NCBI GenBank assembly: GCA_028718125.1
Contig: JAQUMN010000031.1
Coordinates: 1 to 44,708, forward strand
From: Kiritimatiellia bacterium
GTDB lineage: Bacteria; Verrucomicrobiota; Kiritimatiellia; JAAZAB01
Direction: 5' to 3'
DNA length: 44,708 bases
The notes beneath the pieces are model-generated. The model was not told where the DNA came from and did no database searches. It saw nothing but the letters and a program-made list of their open reading frames with translations. Positions 1 to 8,771 of the stretch are shown piece by piece. Position numbers and translations under genes: made by a program. Position 1 is the first letter of the stretch, and every line of letters starts with the position of its first letter.

Positions 1-3000
1 AGGACGATGCCCGGCTGGCCGTCCTGCTCGAGCGGATCGTCCGCTACGGCGGCAGCGTCAAAATCCTTGACGCGGCGAAGGACTCCAGGGATGTCGATTC
101 CTATATCTGCGTCGGGGCCGGGGCGGAGGCCGACAAACTCTGCGTCGACAAGCCTCCGGCCAGGCCCGAGGGCTTTTTGCTCGACGCCGGAACGCTCGCG
201 GGCAAGCCGGCGGCAGTGGTCAAGGGCCATGACAGCCTCGGCCTGCTCTGGGGCATCACCGCCTTGAGCCAGATGATTACCAGACAGGACGGCAAGACCG
301 TTTTGCACAAGACGGTTGTGCGGGACTACCCGGACAATCCCGGCAAGCGGGGGTGTGAGTCTGTGAACGCCCAAGGGGCGTACCTTGCCGTACAGTTGAT
401 GCGGCCCAACATCCTGGCCTCCCGCAACGCCCGGCAGATCATCGGCAGGACACCTCCAACTTATTGGCGGAACCCCGCCAACGTGCCGAAGTGGCAGGAA
501 GAAATCAGGAAACGGGCCGCCATCCTCACCCCGCTGGGCATCGAATGGTTCGACGGCATCCAGCCGATCGGCTACCAAGACCTGAACATCCGCAGCAAAA
601 ACGAGGATGACTTCCAGACCCTGCTGAAACTGGCCCGGTTCTGCGCCGAGCATGGCGGCAACTTCGGCCTGCTCTACGACGATGTCCGGTTTCCCATCCA
701 TCCTGACGATGCTCGGGACTTCGGCACGGCCCGCGAGGCGGACACTTATTTTATCAAGCGGCTCTTCGACGCGGTGAAGAAAGACTACCCGAACTTCAAG
801 CTGTTTTTCTGTCCGCCGTTCTACAACGGCCCGCTAAGCGATCCCAGCGCGGCCTACGGCGAACCCCGCGAGGAGTATCTGCGGGCTTTGGGCGAGCGCC
901 TGCCGCCGGACATTCTGATCGACTGGTCAGGGCCGCGGGTGGTGTCCCACGAGCAGAAGCCGGAATACCTGCAATGGATCACGGAGCTTATTAAGCGCAA
1001 GCCGTGGTTCTGCCAGAACCGGTGGGGCGTCGCGCATGGCGGGAAAGAACTGGTTTACGACACCGACCAGTTCACGGCCTGGCCGAAATGGTATAGCGCC
1101 GAGTTCCTCGCGGGCGTGGCGGTTTGCACCGAAAACGAAGATAATTTCATCCCGAACATGACGCGCTGCGACTTTTTGTGGAACATGCAGGCGTATGATC
1201 CCAGTGCATCCATCGCGGAGGCGGGGCGGAAGGTGGTGGGGCCGGACCTGTATCCGAAGTTCGTGGAGTTCTACCAGGCGCTGGCGGAGATGGATGAATA
1301 CGGGTGGGAGCCGACGGCCCACGCCGCCAAGAACCTGCAGGAGGTCAAGGCCAAGACCGGGCAAGTTCAAAAGCTCCATGACGAGTTGATGGCGCAGCGT
1401 CCGGAAGCCGTTGCCGCGTTGACCCGGGCCAACTACTTCATGAAGTGGCGGGCGGGCTATCTGCAGAAAATGCTGGCCGACCCGAACTTCAAGGAGCTGA
1501 TGGAAACCGCCGAGCGGGTCAATGAGCTGGCAGCCAATGAAACCGGGGCCGACCCGAAGTCAGACATCATCCTGACGCCGGGCGACTTCCAGGCGAAGCG
1601 CCCCCCTTCATTTTTTCAACGCAGCGCCGCCAGCGGGCGCCGGTTCGTGAATTGGATCAACGGGGCGAAGTCCGCCGTCCCCGCGCTGGAGGCGACGTTC
1701 CAGCTCTCCTATCCGCTGACCGGGGACTCGGAGCTGGTGCTTGCCGGGCTCGACCACAATGTCAAGCCGCCCTGCCGCATCCGCATAACAATGAACGGCG
1801 GCACGGTTTTCGAGGGCCCCAACCCCTTCGCCGCGGACAAATGGACCACGCATTCCTTCAAGGTGCGCGGGGCATTCCTGCGCGACGGCGTGCCCAACAC
1901 GCTGAAAATCGAGAGCCTCGAGGACGCGGACTCCATGGCCGGAGCGCCGTGGTTCATGCTCAGCTACGTGGTGCTGCGCCCGGAGCGCAAAGGCCAGGCC
2001 CTGCCGGAAGCGGCGGCGCCCCAAACTGCCGCCGCTCCGGCCACCCCGCCCTCGCCGCCGGCCATGCAGGCGGTCGTCAGCGTGATCGAGGCTGTGCCGG
2101 CCGCGGCTTTCATCGCCGTCGGCGACTTGAACGGCGACGCCCGGCCCGACCTTGTGGCCGCCGAGCGGATCGACCCGAAAAAGGGCGCGGCAAAAACGCC
2201 GCCGGCCGGCCGGTTGCATATCCTCCACCAGAAGGCGGGCGTCTTCGCCATGCCGCCGGACAGGACGATCGACTTGCCATCGCCGCCCACCGGCCTGGCG
2301 TTGGGCGACTTCGACCGGGACGGCACGAACGACCTCGCGGTCGCACTGAGGATCATGCGGAGCTTTTGCCTTTTGCTCGGCCGCGAAAATCTCGGCAAGC
2401 AACGCCGCTGCGACTACGGTAACGACGCCGCCGCGATGGGCTTGTGCGCCGGACGCCTTAGCGGCGCGGGGCTGACCGACTTCATGACCGGGGCGGCGCG
2501 GCGCACGTTAGGCAAAGACGACCAACTGGCCGTCGGCTACGTGGGGGGTCCGGAGCGGCTCGACAATTGGTTTTCCAAGCTGGCGGACATCGATGGGGAC
2601 GGCTGGGACGACATTATTTTCACGACTTGGTTCAAGGACGCCCCCAAAGGCAAGAACAACCTCGTCCGCGTCTATATCGGCCCCTTCAGCAAGACGGGGG
2701 ATCTCGGCCCGGCCTCTGCCAGGGAGTTCATGCAGCTGGTGTCACCGTTCGCCGACAGCCCCGAAAATGTCCTGGGCAAGGTCATGGCCGGAGATGTGAA
2801 CGGCGATTCGCAGAAAGACCTGCTCGTGGGGGCGCGCTCCAAGGGCCAGGCGCAGACGCTCGTGTACCTCCAAAACAGCCCGCGCGGCTTTACCGACTGG
2901 GCGGGGCCGTCGCTGGTTCTCGAGGGTGTCACGCCTCTACACGCCGGCGATTTGAACGGCGACGGCCTCTGCGACATCATCTTCCTGAACGCCGATGGCA

Positions 3001-3197
3001 AGGGTGTCTCAATCTGGCTCCAGCAGCGGGGTGTCCCGCTGACATCCGGGTGGAAGGCGGCAAGCATACCGGTTGCTCCGCCGAAGCCGGCGGCAGGCGC
3101 CGCTGCCATGGGCGACATTGACGGCGACGGCAATCAGGAGGCGTTTATCGTGCTGTCCGGCGGCGGGGTCGCCATCGTCCGCCTGGTGAAACGGTGA
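1..3197 (+). CDS. GH84-like beta-N-acetylglucosaminidase with C-terminal FG-GAP repeats (5' truncated)
   Basis: The frame is open from base 3 and the start lies outside the window. By alignment with the full-length paralogue at 21091-24555, about 88 N-terminal residues including the signal peptide are missing. Domains in order: the end of an N-terminal alpha/beta domain like that of GH20/GH84 enzymes; a TIM barrel with the LYDDVRF motif, whose Asp pair (678-683) matches the catalytic DD of GH84; FFCPPFY and WSGPRV segments matching GH84 substrate-site motifs; a helical domain; a beta-sandwich (about 1560-1980); a Pro/Ala-rich linker; and six FG-GAP/VCBS-type calcium motifs such as GDLNGD and GDIDGDGN up to the C terminus. 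FG-GAP repeats usually form an extracellular propeller, so the protein is probably exported. The reaction is inferred: removal of terminal N-acetylhexosamine. The next gene starts 77 bp downstream, so the two may be co-transcribed. Confidence 0.8.
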   Translation, partial: DDARLAVLLERIVRYGGSVKILDAAKDSRDVDSYICVGAGAEADKLCVDKPPARPEGFLLDAGTLAGKPAAVVKGHDSLGLLWGITALSQMITRQDGKTVLHKTVVRDYPDNPGKRGCESVNAQGAYLAVQLMRPNILASRNARQIIGRTPPTYWRNPANVPKWQEEIRKRAAILTPLGIEWFDGIQPIGYQDLNIRSKNEDDFQTLLKLARFCAEHGGNFGLLYDDVRFPIHPDDARDFGTAREADTYFIKRLFDAVKKDYPNFKLFFCPPFYNGPLSDPSAAYGEPREEYLRALGERLPPDILIDWSGPRVVSHEQKPEYLQWITELIKRKPWFCQNRWGVAHGGKELVYDTDQFTAWPKWYSAEFLAGVAVCTENEDNFIPNMTRCDFLWNMQAYDPSASIAEAGRKVVGPDLYPKFVEFYQALAEMDEYGWEPTAHAAKNLQEVKAKTGQVQKLHDELMAQRPEAVAALTRANYFMKWRAGYLQKMLADPNFKELMETAERVNELAANETGADPKSDIILTPGDFQAKRPPSFFQRSAASGRRFVNWINGAKSAVPALEATFQLSYPLTGDSELVLAGLDHNVKPPCRIRITMNGGTVFEGPNPFAADKWTTHSFKVRGAFLRDGVPNTLKIESLEDADSMAGAPWFMLSYVVLRPERKGQALPEAAAPQTAAAPATPPSPPAMQAVVSVIEAVPAAAFIAVGDLNGDARPDLVAAERIDPKKGAAKTPPAGRLHILHQKAGVFAMPPDRTIDLPSPPTGLALGDFDRDGTNDLAVALRIMRSFCLLLGRENLGKQRRCDYGNDAAAMGLCAGRLSGAGLTDFMTGAARRTLGKDDQLAVGYVGGPERLDNWFSKLADIDGDGWDDIIFTTWFKDAPKGKNNLVRVYIGPFSKTGDLGPASAREFMQLVSPFADSPENVLGKVMAGDVNGDSQKDLLVGARSKGQAQTLVYLQNSPRGFTDWAGPSLVLEGVTPLHAGDLNGDGLCDIIFLNADGKGVSIWLQQRGVPLTSGWKAASIPVAPPKPAAGAAAMGDIDGDGNQEAFIVLSGGGVAIVRLVKR

Positions 3198-3274
3198 CAG
3201 GATGGCGGCCCATGTCCCTTATGTCCTTTGGGTTTTTTGTGTCCTTTAAGCAATCAAAGCCGGAGGAAGCGCAG

Positions 3275-6200
3275 ATGAGCAGAACAAAAATCGTAGTGGC
3301 AATGACGGCAATGCTGGCGGGATGTGTCATGGGGCTGACGGCCGGGGAACCCTTGCGTGTGGGGTTATACAAAGACAACCGCTCCGGCGAGATCGACGGG
3401 GTGCGGAAAACCCTTGAGTCGGAAGGCTTCGCCGTTGACGTGATCGACCAGAAAAGCATCCACGACCCGGCATCGCTTGCCCCGCTCAAGGTCATCTACC
3501 TGCCCGGCGGCTGGAGCCGGGGAGTTCCCTTCACCGACTTCCTCGGGCGCAAGAACCTCGTGGACTTCGTGGCCCAGGGCAAGGGCATCCTTGCCGGCGG
3601 CTACCGCTCCGGCTGGTTCCGGGCAAGCAACCGGCCGCTGTTCGCGCAAGTCGGCTACACGTACATGCGCAATGGCGGCATATTCCTGTTTCCCCGGGGC
3701 GACGGCCCCCTGGTGAAGGAATTTGACCAGCCCTACGTGGTGGAAAACAACGACCAGGTCTGGGTGCGGACCGGCCCGCTCGGCAAAGTCTTCGCCGTGA
3801 ATGCCGGGGGCGAGCCCATCGGCATTCACGGGGAAGTCTTTGGCGGCCGCTACGCGATCCTGGGCTGTTTCACCACGGCAAGCGGTTACGCCCCGTCCCT
3901 GATGGCGTGGAGAAACGCACAGATTGCCCGCGAGAAAGTCCTGGCGGCCAAAGCCGGCTTGCCTCCCCCAAAGGCGCCTGCCGCCGACGATACCGCCGCC
4001 AAGCCGGAACTGCAGGGGATGGCGCGGCAGGTGTTCCTGAACTGCATCCGCTGGCTGGCGGACACGCCAGCGGCGCCGTCCACCGATATCGAGCGCAACC
4101 GCGCAGCGGCGGAGCTGGACTTCCTGAAGCGCGAAGCCCAATTGGATTGGATGGTGGATGGGAAGGGCCCCGACAACGCTTCAGGCGTTCTGCCGCAAAT
4201 CCGCGACGAACTCGAGAGCCGGTTGCTAGCCCGCTTGTGGCGGTTGGAGTTCGCCGCCGCCAACTTGGAGGCCACGGATAAGGCGCAAGCCGACGAGGCC
4301 GTCAAGCGGTTGCGGGTGGATATCGCCAAGCTTCAAGAGCGTTATGCTCAGGAAGTCAAACGGAAGGAGCAGGAAATCTCCGGTCTCGACCGGGCTGGGC
4401 TGGCCGCCGACAATCCTATCCTTGCAAAGGACGCCATACTGGCCAGGATCGCCAAAACTCCGGGTAAGAGCGACGCCGAAAGGAACGCCCTGACGAAAGC
4501 CTTGAACGCTAAAGTTGTGACGGATGCCAACCAGCGCGAGGTTCTGAAGTTTCTATACGGTGACAAACTCCAGGCAGCGCTATTCCCGGCGAAGGAGCTC
4601 AACACCGAGCTGGCTTTAGCCGACAAGGCCCTGGCCGAGCTGGCGCCGCTGGTGGCGCCACTTCGGGCTATGGCCGAGAAGCGGGAAATCGAACAAGACC
4701 TGACAACCGTGCCGGAGTTGATCAAACAATGCGCCTCGGATAATGTTAGGACCCGTTCCGACGCCGTCTGGGAGCTGGGTCGTCTCGGCGACAAACGGGC
4801 GGTCCCGGCCCTGCTCGCCCGGCTGGATGACACTGATTTACAGAGCCGCGTCCGGGCGATTCAAGCGCTCGGCTGGCTTCAAGCTGCCGAGGCGGTCCCG
4901 GCCCTTCTGAAAATCATGTCTTCAGACAACTTGCGTCTGCGGCGGCGCGCGGCACAGGCCCTCGGGCAGATCGGTGACGCCCGGGCGGTTCAGCCGCTGT
5001 TGGCGGCGATGAACGATCCTGATTACCATATGCGCCAGAACGCCATCCTGGCCCTGGGTTGGCTGGGGTCGAAGGAGGCCGTCCCGGCGCTGCTCAAGCT
5101 GGCCGGGACGAGCGACCGCGAGGACGCCTACCAGCACGAGTTGATGTGCTGTGCGATCCGCTCGCTCGGGCACATTGGCGACGAGCGCGCGGCGCCGGTT
5201 CTCGAGAAATGGATCAAGGAGGCTGAGGATGCTCCCCCCATGCGTTACATCGCCGGGCAACCGCGGCGCGCCAACATTTATGCCTGCAACGTCGGCTTGG
5301 GACTACAGGGCTTTTCCGAACTGGCTCTGGCCGAAATCAAGCAGGGCGGCCGCAAACAAGCCGGCCTCAAGCAACCGGAATATCTGCGTCTGCGCGACCG
5401 TTTCCATGGATTGCAGAAAAACTTCAACTTCCTTGCCGGAAGGGCCATGGACAATGTGACCGAACGTTGGTCAAAAGACGATCTTGACAGTCTGTTTGCC
5501 TGCATCTGGAGCGCGGGCGGCACGGGCGTCCACTGCGCATGGGCCAGCGGCCGCGGGGAATATCAGCCGGCCGTTTATAAGGACATGCTGCGCAATGCCG
5601 GCGCCTACGGTCTAAAATGGATTGACGCCATGCCGATATCCGGTTGCGCCGGCCCGTGGTCGGAAACCATGAAAGACAATAAAAAATGGTTCCGAGCCAA
5701 CGGCTACCTTCTGGCCAAACCGAGCGCAGAAATGGTGCTGATGGCATATGCCGACGCGCCGGCCTTCCAAGGCTTCTGGTCGGAGGAAAATTGGCCGGAG
5801 ATATCCACAAACGACCCGCAGGTCCAAAAGGGTTTCGCCGGGTATGTGGCGGAAAAACACGGGGCTGATTTCCGCTCCAAGCTGGGGCTGGCGGCGGATG
5901 CCGCGGTCCTGCCGCCGCCGGAGGAGCAGAAGGCCAAACAGCCGCTGTTGTGGGCGGACTTCATGGAATACGCCGGAGGCAAGATAGTCGACGAATGGCG
6001 CGAAGGACAGGAGTGGCTGCAAGGCATGCGCAAAGGAGCCGCGTTCACCTGGAGCGAATCGGAAGCCACTGAATACCGGTACATCGGGCTATGCGGGCCG
6101 ATAGCTGGCGCGGTGGACGGGTTCGGGCCCGAGAGTTACGTAAGTTTTGCCCCGAACAGCACACTGCGGATGGAGCTTGCCAAGGATGGCGAGCCCCGCG

Positions 6201-7570
6201 CCGTGATGTGCGAATTTTACAACTGGTATGATCCGTCTCCAAACCACACGCGGCTCGGGATGTCAGCTCAGTTGATGCACGGCGAGTGTTTTTTTAATTT
6301 TAATTTTATCCAGATTGCCCCCAAGTCGATGGGCTCACAATGGGACTGGGCCAAAACAAACTGGGATATCGCCACCGACGTGTTCACCAGGGCGCGTTCT
6401 CTCAAGGACTACCTGGCCGGGGTCTCCTCGGCTGCCAACGTGGCGCTGGTGGCCAGCGAGCGGACGCAAATCCTGCTTTACACCGGAAAGATTGGCGAAA
6501 GTATTGCCGGTAAGTTCTTGTTCCGGCGCCGCTACCAGGAGCAGTTTTTGGCCAATTGGGCGCTCCTGCGCCAGGCCGGCGTTCAGGCGGATGCCATCTG
6601 GGCCGAGACCATGACCCCGGAGAAACTCGCCCATTACAAGGTACTGCTTTTGCCGGACGCCAAGAGCTTGACGAGCGAACAGACGGAACTGCTGCGGAGT
6701 TGGGTGAAGGCCGGGGGCGTGTTGATCGCCACGGGGACCACCAGCCTCTTCGACGCCAACGGCCTGCCGCTGAAGGAATACGCGTTGGCCGATGTCTTCG
6801 GCGTCGCCTACCAGGGCCACGGCGCCGAAGCGTCCCCGGAAGCTTCCGACACATGGTGTTACGTTCCGGGCAACGAGCCGCCGCTCACGGTGCAGGCCGA
6901 GGGGCTGGACCCGGCGCTGTTCATGCGGTATGTGCATCGCGAGATGAAGCCGACCAGCTCCATCGTGACATGCAAAGTTGCGCGGGCAGGAGCTGATTTG
7001 CCCGGCTTGGCCGAGGGCGCCGCGATGGAGTACGACCTGCCGCTGGGCTATGACAAGGTTGCGCCCAAGACGGCGAACGTCCTGGCTAAAATGCCGTCCG
7101 GCGATCCGGCCCTGACGGTCAACCGCCTCGGAAAGGGCCTGTGCTATTTCACAACGGCCGCCTACCCCGCTCTGGGCTACACCCAGGGCGAGACCATCTA
7201 TACGCCGCAAGTCTTCAATTTCTGGCCGGGCGTGGTTGAGACGTTCTCCGCCATGATCCGGGGCGGACTCCAGGCGCAAGGCGCGGCACTGCCGGCGGAG
7301 GTCGTGGCCGGGGCAAAGGCGGACATCGAGGTCACGGTGCGCAAACACCCGGAAAAGGACTTGTGGATCGTCCACCTGCTGGACTGGAACACCGGGATCG
7401 AGAAGACCAGCGGAGTGAAACTGGCGGCACATCCGCCGGAAGGTCGGAAGATTTCCAAAGTGTTCTATCCCGACAACGGCAAGCCAATCGAATTCACGGC
7501 CACCGCCGTGGGAATCGAATTCCCCGTCCGCGACTTTGCCACGCACGAGATGATCGCCGTCGAATATTGA
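3275..7570 (+). CDS. Giant lipoprotein: amidotransferase-like domain, HEAT repeats, GH42-like glycosidase
   Basis: The start is ATG 3275, with GGAGGAA seven bases upstream; an in-frame GTG at 3194 overlapping the previous stop lacks such a site. The 1431-residue product begins with a lipoprotein signal (MTAMLAGC lipobox, Cys at about residue 17). Residues about 27-245 resemble the class-I glutamine amidotransferase/BPL_N fold (YLPGGWSRG). Residues about 275-380 are charged and probably coiled coil. Residues about 470-650 carry at least four HEAT repeats (VPALLARLDD, AVPALLKIMS, AVQPLLAAMN, AVPALLKLAG). Residues about 740-1050 look like a GH42-type barrel (FQGFWSEENWPE). Residues about 1050-1290 resemble the beta-galactosidase trimerisation domain (VLLLPDAKSLTSEQ, VKAGGVLIATG). 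The barrel assignment is by general pattern, and catalytic residues are not certain. It probably acts at the cell envelope on oligosaccharides (inference). The following gene is 56 bp away. Confidence 0.75.
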   Translation: MSRTKIVVAMTAMLAGCVMGLTAGEPLRVGLYKDNRSGEIDGVRKTLESEGFAVDVIDQKSIHDPASLAPLKVIYLPGGWSRGVPFTDFLGRKNLVDFVAQGKGILAGGYRSGWFRASNRPLFAQVGYTYMRNGGIFLFPRGDGPLVKEFDQPYVVENNDQVWVRTGPLGKVFAVNAGGEPIGIHGEVFGGRYAILGCFTTASGYAPSLMAWRNAQIAREKVLAAKAGLPPPKAPAADDTAAKPELQGMARQVFLNCIRWLADTPAAPSTDIERNRAAAELDFLKREAQLDWMVDGKGPDNASGVLPQIRDELESRLLARLWRLEFAAANLEATDKAQADEAVKRLRVDIAKLQERYAQEVKRKEQEISGLDRAGLAADNPILAKDAILARIAKTPGKSDAERNALTKALNAKVVTDANQREVLKFLYGDKLQAALFPAKELNTELALADKALAELAPLVAPLRAMAEKREIEQDLTTVPELIKQCASDNVRTRSDAVWELGRLGDKRAVPALLARLDDTDLQSRVRAIQALGWLQAAEAVPALLKIMSSDNLRLRRRAAQALGQIGDARAVQPLLAAMNDPDYHMRQNAILALGWLGSKEAVPALLKLAGTSDREDAYQHELMCCAIRSLGHIGDERAAPVLEKWIKEAEDAPPMRYIAGQPRRANIYACNVGLGLQGFSELALAEIKQGGRKQAGLKQPEYLRLRDRFHGLQKNFNFLAGRAMDNVTERWSKDDLDSLFACIWSAGGTGVHCAWASGRGEYQPAVYKDMLRNAGAYGLKWIDAMPISGCAGPWSETMKDNKKWFRANGYLLAKPSAEMVLMAYADAPAFQGFWSEENWPEISTNDPQVQKGFAGYVAEKHGADFRSKLGLAADAAVLPPPEEQKAKQPLLWADFMEYAGGKIVDEWREGQEWLQGMRKGAAFTWSESEATEYRYIGLCGPIAGAVDGFGPESYVSFAPNSTLRMELAKDGEPRAVMCEFYNWYDPSPNHTRLGMSAQLMHGECFFNFNFIQIAPKSMGSQWDWAKTNWDIATDVFTRARSLKDYLAGVSSAANVALVASERTQILLYTGKIGESIAGKFLFRRRYQEQFLANWALLRQAGVQADAIWAETMTPEKLAHYKVLLLPDAKSLTSEQTELLRSWVKAGGVLIATGTTSLFDANGLPLKEYALADVFGVAYQGHGAEASPEASDTWCYVPGNEPPLTVQAEGLDPALFMRYVHREMKPTSSIVTCKVARAGADLPGLAEGAAMEYDLPLGYDKVAPKTANVLAKMPSGDPALTVNRLGKGLCYFTTAAYPALGYTQGETIYTPQVFNFWPGVVETFSAMIRGGLQAQGAALPAEVVAGAKADIEVTVRKHPEKDLWIVHLLDWNTGIEKTSGVKLAAHPPEGRKISKVFYPDNGKPIEFTATAVGIEFPVRDFATHEMIAVEY

Positions 7571-7626
7571 GAAGCAGACAGGGACAGCCAAAAAATAAAC
7601 AACCATAAAGACAAGGAAAGAATCCC

Positions 7627-8601
7627 ATGATGAAACGTCGGATCGTGAAGAAAGGCGGCAGCTATTTTCTCCAATTCTTTGCCCAGGGCGGGACAAAGAA
7701 AATACTTTCGCCGGCCGGCAAGACGCTTAAGGCGGCGCGGCAGCTCCTCAAAAGTTCGATGCTGCTGAATAAGGACTCGTGGCGGATGAAGGAGCGCCCG
7801 GTCGATGAGGAGCAGATCGGACGGGAGGCGCTGGCGTTTCGGGCGGCGGAGACCCGCCGGTTCAACGCATCGAGAAAAATCGCCCTGGTGACCGACTGGC
7901 CGGACAGGTTTCTCCCGCTCAAGGATGGCGGCCTGAATCCGACGGCCGCCATGATCACCCACAACGGGTTCTCCTACGACGTGGTCACCTCGCCCGAGAT
8001 CGAGGCCGGGGCCCTTATGAATTATGACGTCGCCTTGTTCCCGGGCGGCTTCGGGTACATACCGACCCCGCGCCTTGCCAAACAGATCAAGGACTACATC
8101 AGAGGCGGCGGCGGCTATTTCGGTCTCTGCGCCGGGGCGTTTTTGCCGTTACCTCCTTGCCATGGCATCAAAGGCTCGGGACTTAGCCTTATATCCGGCG
8201 GCTATGAGTACTTCCGCGAACATGGCATTGCCGACGTCATGCTGGATCCCTCCGACCCGTTGGCAAAAGGCATCGAGAGCACCAAACTGGAGGTCGTATA
8301 CGCGTTATACAACAAACCGGCGGTTGCGCGGCGGCACACCGTCCGCATCCTGATGCTGCGGGGCAACGGCCCGTTGCTGCTGGCTAAAGGAAAAACCAGG
8401 GTGGCCGGCTATTTCGACAGCTCGCTGCCCTACGCCGCCATCATCCGCGGCGAATACGGCCGGGGACGGATTGTCGTTTCGAGCGTGCATCCCGACATGG
8501 TCGTGGCGGATTTCGCCGGCAAGCTGGCGACGCCGGCGGACGCCCTCGCCAACCGCAAACTGGCCAAGAACGCCATCTTGTACTGCGGCGGGATCGGGTG
8601 A
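7627..8601 (+). CDS. Stand-alone class-I amidotransferase-like (BPL_N-type) protein
   Basis: This 324-residue protein starts at tandem ATGs (7627, 7630) with AAGGAAAG just upstream. After a basic N-terminal tail of about 75 residues it shows a flavodoxin-like amidotransferase fold: LFPGGFGY, the nucleophile elbow FGLCAGAF with Cys168, and a C-terminal SSVHPDM with His288, the usual partner of the Cys. These features match the biotin-protein-ligase N-terminal/amidotransferase-like family, whose members are often of unknown activity. It resembles the N-terminal domain of the preceding giant lipoprotein but has no signal peptide, so it is probably cytoplasmic. It sits 56 bp after that gene and is likely in the same transcript. 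The substrate is unknown. Confidence 0.7.
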   Translation: MMKRRIVKKGGSYFLQFFAQGGTKKILSPAGKTLKAARQLLKSSMLLNKDSWRMKERPVDEEQIGREALAFRAAETRRFNASRKIALVTDWPDRFLPLKDGGLNPTAAMITHNGFSYDVVTSPEIEAGALMNYDVALFPGGFGYIPTPRLAKQIKDYIRGGGGYFGLCAGAFLPLPPCHGIKGSGLSLISGGYEYFREHGIADVMLDPSDPLAKGIESTKLEVVYALYNKPAVARRHTVRILMLRGNGPLLLAKGKTRVAGYFDSSLPYAAIIRGEYGRGRIVVSSVHPDMVVADFAGKLATPADALANRKLAKNAILYCGGIG

Positions 8602-8688
8602 GGAGCATAGTGATAATCCGCGCAGAATTCTACCGGTAAAAACAGGATGATTACCCGGACACCTTGAAATTCAGAGACTAAAACCCGG

Positions 8689-8765
8689 CCTTGATTTTGC
8701 ATCGCGCAACTTTGCCGCAAATGCAAGGCGCGCAGGGCTTTATTGTATAAACAGGTTTCAAGCAG
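8689..8765 (+). repeat. Dispersed intergenic repeat, copy 3 (diverged)
   Basis: The segment begins CCTTGATTTTGCATCGC and continues through TTGCCGC, GGCGCG, AGGGC and TGTATAA blocks to CAAGC. These blocks occur in the same order at 32424-32500 (+) and, reversed, at about 36400-36473. It ends just before the start of the next gene and may carry part of its leader. It is clearly diverged from the other two copies, which are close to each other. Confidence 0.7.
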
Positions 8766-8771
8766 GGCAGC

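Noticed and set aside
6335..7696. A 453-codon minus-strand frame opposite the HEAT lipoprotein
   Set aside because: It is rich in Arg, Gly and His, as expected from antisense of a GC-rich gene, and has no recognisable domain.
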